44,853 bases of DNA, taken from contig NZ_PVWN01000036.1 in assembly GCF_003003885.1 (NCBI RefSeq), positions 1 to 44,853 on the forward strand, in the 5' to 3' direction. Source of the DNA: Chlorogloea sp. CCALA 695 (GTDB lineage: Bacteria > Cyanobacteriota > Cyanobacteriia > Cyanobacteriales > Chroococcidiopsidaceae). Positions 39,267 to 44,853 of the stretch are shown here, piece after piece; within the stretch, counting starts at the first letter, position 1, and each line of letters starts with the position of its first letter. A program made the position numbers and the translations under genes. The notes under the pieces are model-generated. The model made no database searches. It was given only the letters and a program-made list of their open reading frames with translations, and was not told the origin of the DNA.

Positions 39267-39925
39267 AATTTGATTATGTCCCGGCGGTGGATTTGGGAGA
39301 TCCTTTAACTAAACGTTTGGGGAGTTATCCTCGCGTACCAGATTTAACTTGGGATACTTTGCGACTTTGTGGTAGTTGGCTTGCGGTTACTTTATTAAGG
39401 TTGCAATATCGGCTAACGGTAAAAGGGCAAATTCCTACTGGCGATCGCATTGCAATTGTAGCAAATCATCAATCCCACCTAGATACCATAACTTTACTGG
39501 CTGCAATACCTGCCAAAATCCGCCATCAAATTGTTGTATTAGCCGCCGCAGACTACTTTTTTGATAAAGTCAATCGGGCATTAGCAGCCTCATTATTGTG
39601 TCAAGCCGTAGCTTTTGATCGCCTCAGCGTCATGGAATTGCGACAGTGGCGAAATCGCCTCAAAGCTGCAACCTCTGGCTGGATTTTGTTTTATCCCAGT
39701 GGTAGCCGCAAAAGTTGCCAACTTCAACGCGGATTATTAAAACTATTGCTACAAGAAGGCTGGACAATTTTACCCGCACATTTGGCGGGAACTAAAGCTG
39801 CTTGGTCAATTGAAGCGCGGTGGTGGAAACCATTTCAGCATTTAGAAGTTACCTTCGGAGAACCTTACAAGGGTAACGATTTAGATTTGTTAGTTACTCA
39901 ACTTAAACAAGATTTATTTTTATGA
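39263..39925 (+). CDS. HX4D-type lysophospholipid acyltransferase-like protein
   Basis: A 220-residue acyltransferase of the PlsC class. The catalytic H-x4-D is His69-Asp74 in VANHQSHLDTITLL. The second motif, usually E-G-T-R, reads YPSGSRKS (144-151), so the acceptor-site Glu is replaced by Ser. A hydrophobic segment lies near 36-50. It probably acylates a lysolipid or glycerol-phosphate-like acceptor at the inner membrane. Start and stop overlap its neighbours by 4 bases each, marking a coupled gene set. Confidence 0.85.
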   Translation: MKFDYVPAVDLGDPLTKRLGSYPRVPDLTWDTLRLCGSWLAVTLLRLQYRLTVKGQIPTGDRIAIVANHQSHLDTITLLAAIPAKIRHQIVVLAAADYFFDKVNRALAASLLCQAVAFDRLSVMELRQWRNRLKAATSGWILFYPSGSRKSCQLQRGLLKLLLQEGWTILPAHLAGTKAAWSIEARWWKPFQHLEVTFGEPYKGNDLDLLVTQLKQDLFL

Positions 39926-40527
39926 CTCCTAAACTCGATTTGGGCTTGTATCAGGCTAAATACTCATTACGGGCTTTACTAAGGAAAATTCCTGGAATTG
40001 ATCGACTATCACCCAATTGGCTATCGTGTTCGACGATTATTCCTGGTTTAGCTACAGCTTATTGTTTATATCAAGGCTGGTGGATTGGGGCGGTAATTGC
40101 GATCGCATCTCGAATGTTACTTAGTACCTTAGATGGTTTAGTCGCCGAAGAATTTGATAAAACATCGCCATTGGGGGCTTATCTCAACCGTTTACCCGGA
40201 GAAATAACCGATTTACTAATTATTTTGGGTTTATTTCCTCACGGTCAACTTACATGGATTATTACCTTAATTATCCTCACAAGCTGGGTACAAACGTTTG
40301 GATTACTTGGTTTAACGGCGGGAAGCAAAACCCAATCGGTAGGGCCTTGCGGACAAACTGACCGACTGGCAATTATTGCGATTAGCTGCATTGTTGCGGC
40401 GTTTAATTTTCCCATCTGGCAATATGTGATTCCCGGAATGTGTATCGGTTGCGGATTAACTATCTTGCTAAGGATATTTCGATCTATCCGCGATATTACT
40501 AGCAACCAATCGCTTACTCCTGTTTGA
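39922..40527 (+). CDS. CDP-alcohol phosphatidyltransferase-like membrane protein
   Basis: A 201-residue membrane protein of the CDP-alcohol phosphatidyltransferase class, with about five hydrophobic helices. The family motif D-x2-D-G-x2-A-R-x8-G-x3-D-x3-D is only partly kept: Ser68 for the first Asp, Asp71-Gly72 kept, Ala75 kept, Glu76 for Arg, Gly85 kept, Asn89 and Gly93 for the third and fourth Asp. The GLLGLTAGSKTQSVGPCGQTDR segment resembles E. coli YnbA as I recall it. Either it is an unusual active enzyme or inactive. The gene overlaps the acyltransferase gene by 4 bases. Confidence 0.85.
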   Translation: MTPKLDLGLYQAKYSLRALLRKIPGIDRLSPNWLSCSTIIPGLATAYCLYQGWWIGAVIAIASRMLLSTLDGLVAEEFDKTSPLGAYLNRLPGEITDLLIILGLFPHGQLTWIITLIILTSWVQTFGLLGLTAGSKTQSVGPCGQTDRLAIIAISCIVAAFNFPIWQYVIPGMCIGCGLTILLRIFRSIRDITSNQSLTPV

Positions 40528-40564
40528 AGTAGTTTGTTAAATGCGAACAAGAGCTTAATTGAAT

Positions 40565-41113
40565 ATGGAAATTATTACCAAAAGATTTCTTTTACGAGAC
40601 TTTATTGAGGAAGATGAGCCAGCGTTTTTTGCCTATCGTGCCGATCTGCGCTATGCAGAGTTCTGTGCGCCGGAGGAAGTAACACTGAACTATACTCAAA
40701 AACTTCTGCACCTTTTTAATCAATGGGCAACGGAAAACCCTCGCTACAATTATCAGCTTGCTCTAGTTGATCGCCGCAATCAAGAACTAATTGGCTGTGG
40801 CGGACTGCGCCAGGAAGGTTACAGTGCAGATATAGCAGAACTAGGCATTGAGTTAGCATCTCAATTTTGGGGGCGTTATGCCTACGCTATTGAGGTAGCA
40901 AAAGCTTTGATTGAGTTTGGTTTTCACAATCTGGCTGTAAAGGAGATTCGAGGCGTTTCTGTCAGTGCAAATTTGCGAGTTACCCGTTTAGCACAACGGT
41001 ATGGATTTATTGCCATTGGCACTCGTCCTAGTCCTAATTGGATGAGCGATCGCTCGTGGAGTCAAATCGAATGGCAGCTTACGCGCGAATCTTGGGAGAA
41101 TCTAGCCATCTAA
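40565..41113 (+). CDS. GNAT-family N-acetyltransferase (RimJ/RimL-like)
   Basis: A 182-residue GNAT protein, started at ATG 40565; a TTG two codons upstream is possible. ITKRFLLRDFIEEDEPAFF is the typical opening, ELGIELASQFWGRYAYAIEVAKALIEFGF holds the acetyl-CoA site, and VSVSANLRVTRLAQRYGF is the C-terminal block. It would acetylate an amino group of a protein, peptide or small molecule. It lies within the lipid-type cluster but has flanking gaps of 37 and 72 bases, unlike the tightly coupled genes, and may be unrelated. Confidence 0.85.
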   Translation: MEIITKRFLLRDFIEEDEPAFFAYRADLRYAEFCAPEEVTLNYTQKLLHLFNQWATENPRYNYQLALVDRRNQELIGCGGLRQEGYSADIAELGIELASQFWGRYAYAIEVAKALIEFGFHNLAVKEIRGVSVSANLRVTRLAQRYGFIAIGTRPSPNWMSDRSWSQIEWQLTRESWENLAI

Positions 41114-41185
41114 CGCTTTGGGTAACTTACTATAAAGCGCGATCGCGCGGATCAAAGATGACCATTTCCTAGTTATAAAAATTTA

Positions 41186-42238
41186 ATGATTCCCGGAATT
41201 ACTTACCTAAACTGGGCAGGACTTGCACCTTTAACTGTGAAAAGCTATATGCACAGCCTGTTCGCCCCCGAACTTATGGGCAATATTCTTTTACCAAACT
41301 GGGTTAAACGAGTCGATAAGCTGAGAGAAGACGTTGCTTTATGGTTGGGTTGTCACAGCGAACAAGTTGCCTTTGTACCTTCTACTAGCATGGCACTAAT
41401 GATCGCAGCCCATAGTCTAACTTGGCAAAACGGCGACACCATCCTTTATCCAGCTAATGATTTTCCCGCTAATGTTTTACCTTGGCAGAGTTTAGACCGC
41501 TTTGGAGTTGAAGCGCAAGCCGTGCAAGACTGGGCGCAACCTTGGGATGAATCTGTAAAAATGGTTAGCATTTCCACCGTTGACTTTACAACTGGGATAG
41601 AACAACCTTGGCAGCAAGTTGTACAGCAAGCAAACGCTAAAGGTATTTGGACTTGCGTAGATGCAATTCAATCGGCGGGAGTTAAGCCGAGTTGGTGTCC
41701 TGAGATTGATTTTTGGTGTGCGGGAACGCAAAAATGGTTAGCTTCTGGTTTGGGATTAGCTTTATTGGTGCTTAGTCCTAGAGTTTTAAGCCGATTATCT
41801 GCACCTTTTCCTACTTGGCTAGGATTAAATCAACCGCCTTTAGTTCATTCGGGAATGAGTAAAACTGCGCGTGGTTGGGAATTAAGCTGGTCTTCTCCCC
41901 AGGCGATCGCCCGATTTGAAACTAATCTTAAATACTTTCAATCTTCTGGTTGGGAAAATATAACTCAAGGTGTCAAACAACGCCGCGATTATTTGCACGA
42001 ACGCTTGTTAGAAATGGGTTGGAAAGTTGTATCTTGTCCCGAAAGATGGTCTGGTCTAGTTTGTTTCGATCCAGGCTTAGGACAAGCGGAGTTAATTGTT
42101 AAAGATGGCTATAAAAAACGCATTATTACCGCCCAACGTGGCGAATATGTCCGTTTATCACCGCATATTTTTAACTCAATGAATGGTTTAGCTAAAACTG
42201 TTGATTGGCTATGGAAATGCAAGCTTAAATACCGCTAA
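41186..42238 (+). CDS. Class V aminotransferase-fold PLP enzyme
   Basis: A 350-residue PLP enzyme of the class V (cysteine desulfurase/isopenicillin epimerase-like) fold. Asp159 and Gln162 in CVDAIQSAG contact PLP, and Lys183 in AGTQKWLASGLG is the Schiff base. YLNWAGLAPL at the start and SWSSPQAIARFETNL later are family features. The substrate is unknown; the nearest functional names would be aminotransferase, epimerase or lyase. Position suggests it acts on an amino head group or an amino-acid-derived part of the lipid; inference only. Confidence 0.87.
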   Translation: MIPGITYLNWAGLAPLTVKSYMHSLFAPELMGNILLPNWVKRVDKLREDVALWLGCHSEQVAFVPSTSMALMIAAHSLTWQNGDTILYPANDFPANVLPWQSLDRFGVEAQAVQDWAQPWDESVKMVSISTVDFTTGIEQPWQQVVQQANAKGIWTCVDAIQSAGVKPSWCPEIDFWCAGTQKWLASGLGLALLVLSPRVLSRLSAPFPTWLGLNQPPLVHSGMSKTARGWELSWSSPQAIARFETNLKYFQSSGWENITQGVKQRRDYLHERLLEMGWKVVSCPERWSGLVCFDPGLGQAELIVKDGYKKRIITAQRGEYVRLSPHIFNSMNGLAKTVDWLWKCKLKYR

Positions 42239-42254
42239 ATCACCCCTAAAAGCT

Positions 42255-43010
42255 ATGAAATATCAAATTTTACGTTTTTTACTCAAAACTGTTGGTAAAC
42301 TCAGCAAAGGTATTAGCTTAGGCTGGAGAACAGGCTTTGATTCTGGCGTAATGCTGGAGTACGTCTATGAAAATAAGCCCCAAGGAATTACGCCATTAGG
42401 GGTATTAATTGACCGGATCTACCTATCCAATAAAGTTTGGGATGGAGTGCGATCGCGCCGTCAAATGTTAGTAAAACAACTTAACAATGCAATTTCTAAT
42501 TACAACCATCCTCAAGTTTTTGATTTAGCGGCGGGTGTCGGTTCTTATTTGTTTTTATTACCTTTTGACAAAGCCACAATTATTGCTGGCGATTACAATG
42601 ATGAAGCTGTTACCCAAGGCAAAGCAAAAGCTACTACTCAAGGGCGTAGCGATATTGTTTTTAAACATAATGATGCCTTTAATTTATCTGCTTTTGCCAG
42701 CCAAAAAGCTAATATCTTAGTTTCCTCTGGATTCTTTGACATTTTGACAGAAGACGAGCAAATTAAAACAGTTTTAAATAATGGTTCATCTATCACTCAA
42801 CCCGGCGCACGATGGGTTTTTACTATTGAAGAAAATCATCCAGATTTGAAACTATTGCAAGAAAGTTTAGTCGATCTAAATCAAAAACCTTGGAAATTAG
42901 TATTACGTCCAGCGCAACAATTAATCGATTGGGCAAAACCTTACGGATGGGAACTAGAAACCCTCCAACGCAACGATTATTTTGCTGTAGGAACAATGGT
43001 AAAAAGATGA
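42255..43010 (+). CDS. Class I SAM-dependent methyltransferase, YnbC C-terminal-like
   Basis: A 251-residue methyltransferase started at ATG 42255; the longer frame overlaps the previous gene. SAM motif I VFDLAAGVGSYL is at 88-99, with Asp113 in AGDYND. The N-terminal block GWRTGFDSGVMLEYVYEN and ITPLGVLIDRIYLSN (22-59) closely resembles the C-terminal half of YnbC-type bifunctional hydrolase/methyltransferases as I recall them. It may methylate a lipid head group. The hydrolase gene follows with an ATGA overlap. Confidence 0.85.
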   Translation: MKYQILRFLLKTVGKLSKGISLGWRTGFDSGVMLEYVYENKPQGITPLGVLIDRIYLSNKVWDGVRSRRQMLVKQLNNAISNYNHPQVFDLAAGVGSYLFLLPFDKATIIAGDYNDEAVTQGKAKATTQGRSDIVFKHNDAFNLSAFASQKANILVSSGFFDILTEDEQIKTVLNNGSSITQPGARWVFTIEENHPDLKLLQESLVDLNQKPWKLVLRPAQQLIDWAKPYGWELETLQRNDYFAVGTMVKR

Positions 43011-43768
43011 AATTAAGCAATCAACCATTTTTATTAGAATCTACAGGCGATCGCGCTTGCTTACTTTTGCATGGCTTAGGTGGCGGTGTATATGAGATGC
43101 AGCTATTAGGAGAATATTTATACAAACGCGGTTTAACTGTTCAAGGTATAAATTACCCAGGTCATGCGGAACTTATGCCTAAAATGCCTGCTTCTAAGTG
43201 GCGAGAATGGTACGAACACATAGAAGAAACTTATCAAAAGCTAAGTTTAAAATATGCCAGTGTTTCAATAGTAGGATTTTCGACAGGTTGCCCTTTAGCA
43301 TTGTATTTAGCAGCTACAAATCCTGTAGAAAACTTGATTTTACTTAGTCCTTTTTTAGCAATCAAACATGAGTGGTATTACTTACTAAAACCCGAAAGTT
43401 ATCTAGCCTCAGTAGGTAGATTAATTAATGATGTACCTCGATTGAAATTGCCAATTAGTGATAAAGTTATGCGAAAAGCTGCCGAAGAAGCTGCTTTTTT
43501 TAAAACCTTTAATTTACCTACAGTTAAAAGCGCGCTGGAATTGATTAATACAATCAAACCATTGTTACCGCAAATAGATGTACCAACATTAATTATTCAA
43601 TCGCTAAAAGATACCGTAGTCGATCCTAATGGTGCAAGAATAATTTATCAGCAACTTGGCTCTAAAGAAAAAAAACTTTGTTGGTTAGAAAAATCTGATC
43701 ATATTATTTTGTTAGATGTAGAGCGCGATCGCGTAACTCAAGAAATTAACGACTTTCTCTTGCCATGA
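43007..43768 (+). CDS. Alpha/beta hydrolase (monoacylglycerol lipase-like)
   Basis: A 253-residue alpha/beta hydrolase started at ATG 43007, 4 bases inside the methyltransferase end. LLHGLGGGVYEMQLLGEYL is the oxyanion-hole region (21-39), Ser92 in GFSTG the nucleophile, Asp202 in QSLKDTVVD the acid and His232 in KSDHIILLD the base. It should hydrolyse an ester or amide, plausibly lysolipid or monoacylglycerol. Together with the methyltransferase it looks like YnbC split into two genes in reversed order. The SDR follows with a 4-base overlap. Confidence 0.87.
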   Translation: MKLSNQPFLLESTGDRACLLLHGLGGGVYEMQLLGEYLYKRGLTVQGINYPGHAELMPKMPASKWREWYEHIEETYQKLSLKYASVSIVGFSTGCPLALYLAATNPVENLILLSPFLAIKHEWYYLLKPESYLASVGRLINDVPRLKLPISDKVMRKAAEEAAFFKTFNLPTVKSALELINTIKPLLPQIDVPTLIIQSLKDTVVDPNGARIIYQQLGSKEKKLCWLEKSDHIILLDVERDRVTQEINDFLLP

Positions 43769-44412
43769 AAACCGCTTGGGTGACAGGTGCTACAGGGTTT
43801 TGGGGGCGTAATGTAGTAATGAGTTTATTACGGCTAGATTGGCGTGTAGTGGCGCTAACGCGATCTCCACCAGAAGATTTGATAGTATGGGCGCGATCGC
43901 AAAACAAAGAATTAGTATGGCAACATTGCGATTTGCGACTTTTACAATTGCCAGAATTAGAGACACCATCAGCATTATTTCACTGCGCGGCAGTTTTTGA
44001 CACTTTAGAAACAATGATGCAAGTAAATGTCATAGCGCCTATTCAGCTAATTGAAAGTGTTTTACCACAAATGCAAGCGGCTGGTGAAGGGAGAATCGGT
44101 ATATTTCTGGGTCAAAATGGGCGAATTGGATTGCCAAATTTGGGTCATTTTAGCGCTACCCAGGGCGCTATGTGGACTTGGGCGGAATCTCAATCTCGCA
44201 CATTAGCACCTTTAGGGAATGTTTCTCTAAGCTTAGTATTTCCGCCTCGTGCGCCTTCAGATTTGCAAGGAAAACTCGCAGAAAAATTAACCAAGCCACC
44301 AAAATTATCAACTCGTCCAACGGCTGACGATTTAGTTAAAAACGTATTATTAGGTCATCGCTGCGTAGGTCGTCGTCCTGTACTTGCAGGGATTTCAACT
44401 TTGTTGTGGTAG
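43765..44412 (+). CDS. Degenerate short-chain dehydrogenase/reductase-like protein
   Basis: A 215-residue Rossmann protein. The nucleotide loop TGATGFWG is at 7-14, and FHCAAVFD and VNVIAPIQLIE match SDR strands. The usual catalytic Y-x3-K reads Phe129-S-A-T-Gln133, and the catalytic Ser is missing as well (GQNGRIG region). The dehydrogenase chemistry is therefore probably lost. It may bind NAD(P) and play a structural or sensory role. It closes the tightly overlapping gene set. Confidence 0.85.
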   Translation: MKTAWVTGATGFWGRNVVMSLLRLDWRVVALTRSPPEDLIVWARSQNKELVWQHCDLRLLQLPELETPSALFHCAAVFDTLETMMQVNVIAPIQLIESVLPQMQAAGEGRIGIFLGQNGRIGLPNLGHFSATQGAMWTWAESQSRTLAPLGNVSLSLVFPPRAPSDLQGKLAEKLTKPPKLSTRPTADDLVKNVLLGHRCVGRRPVLAGISTLLW

Positions 44413-44496
44413 CGAGGTACGATCTATGTTGGTTGCAACGCAGCATTTACTAAGCAATAACAACTAAAATCTGTATATATCGTTGGCAAAAACTTT

Positions 44497-44799
44497 ATGT
44501 CTCTGCAAGAAGCCAAAAAACAAGCTTTCAATTTATCGGTGAGTGAGCGACTTACTCTAGTAAATTTGATTATCAAATCGCTTCAAAGCGAACTTAACAG
44601 TAAAGTAAACCATATAGAGGAACAGCCATCTGCTTATATTTCTGATAATTTGCTTAGAGATCGTTTAGGTACAGAACGAACAGCTTTAATTGATCAAATG
44701 CGTGGATTATTGAAAACGGATAAAGCTGCTCCTATAGATGCTGAAGTCCAAAGTATGTTGGAGGAACGATTGGTAGAGAGTGTGCGATTCGTTGGTTAG
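44497..44799 (+). CDS. Small antitoxin-like protein, no partner seen
   Basis: A 100-residue protein beginning MSLQEAKKQAFNLSVSERLTLVNLIIKSLQ, a pattern I recall in cyanobacterial antitoxin-like proteins of the addiction-module type, with a middle region IDQMRGLLKTDKAAPIDAEVQSMLEERL. No toxin gene follows: the next minus-strand frame ends within it. The C-terminal end (SVRFVG) differs from the usual EERLVEKY ending, and may be altered by a frame change. Function is a guess. Confidence 0.6.
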   Translation: MSLQEAKKQAFNLSVSERLTLVNLIIKSLQSELNSKVNHIEEQPSAYISDNLLRDRLGTERTALIDQMRGLLKTDKAAPIDAEVQSMLEERLVESVRFVG

Positions 44800-44853
44800 T
44801 AAATCACGGTAAACAGTCCGTACATAACTAACCCAGCCAAGACTCCCACATCT
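44796..44853 (-). CDS. C-terminal end of a gene running off the window edge
   Basis: The minus strand is open from the window end and stops at TAA 44796-44798. The last 18 residues read DVGVLAGLVMYGLFTVIY, hydrophobic like a terminal membrane helix. Its stop overlaps the stop of the plus-strand antitoxin-like gene by 3 bases, like other convergent pairs here. Too short for certainty. Confidence 0.35.
   Translation of the reverse strand, partial: DVGVLAGLVMYGLFTVIY

Overview
The window is chromosomal DNA of a cyanobacterium. The HIP1 octamer GCGATCGC recurs throughout, both inside genes and between them. Several genes are cyanobacterial hallmarks: phycocyanobilin:ferredoxin oxidoreductase (pcyA), a one-helix high-light-inducible protein, a lipoprotein of the PsbP/CyanoP type, a DUF3370 protein, a DevBCA-type exporter and an aspartokinase with four ACT domains. 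Base composition is moderately AT-rich and the genes are closely packed. Several convergent pairs overlap at their stop codons. I cannot name the genus with confidence.

Layout. 1-190 is a decayed end of an IS1-type transposase. 223-4988 carries housekeeping genes: pyrC (+), a LysE exporter, tsaE and yvcK (all -), and ruvC (+). 5029-16591 is mainly metabolism and signalling: a large PP2C phosphatase with a kinase-like N-terminal half, argD, a potassium channel, two small genes in tandem (hypothetical and GNAT), a CHASE4-PAS-GGDEF-EAL protein, dprA, a PAS-Crp regulator, a small membrane protein and an hli gene. 16792-16865 is tRNA-His(GTG). 16964-24527 holds a DUF1232 protein, an exbB-exbD-holin-like run, lysC, a Ser/Thr kinase and a two-gene split photolyase-like unit. 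24755-36980 mixes small conserved genes, devBCA, a cold-shock/DUF1294 fusion, a hicB antitoxin with a frameshifted hicA, pcyA, maf, psbP-like, a single-domain response regulator, a cysteine desulfurase and a DUF3370 protein.

The most interesting region is 37294-44412. It is a same-strand, partly translationally coupled cluster: CdsA-like CDP-diacylglycerol synthase, Rieske non-heme iron oxygenase, HX4D acyltransferase, CDP-alcohol phosphatidyltransferase, GNAT, class V PLP enzyme, SAM methyltransferase, alpha/beta hydrolase and a degenerate SDR. The CdsA-like, CDP-alcohol transferase, methyltransferase and hydrolase set matches the poorly understood ynbABC genes of enterobacteria as I recall them. 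Here it is expanded with an oxygenase, an acyltransferase and a PLP enzyme. I read it as a candidate uncharacterised polar-lipid (or lipid-linked) pathway. The transferase has lost three of the four canonical aspartates and the SDR has lost its Ser/Tyr/Lys catalytic residues.

Other points worth attention: the kinase-like/PP2C fusion, the split photolyase with reversed domain order, the hicA frameshift at its catalytic histidine codon, a 20-bp perfect inverted repeat between yvcK and ruvC, and short real genes hidden between larger ones (hli, and 51-aa and 59-aa proteins). No CRISPR array, prophage or intact insertion sequence was seen.
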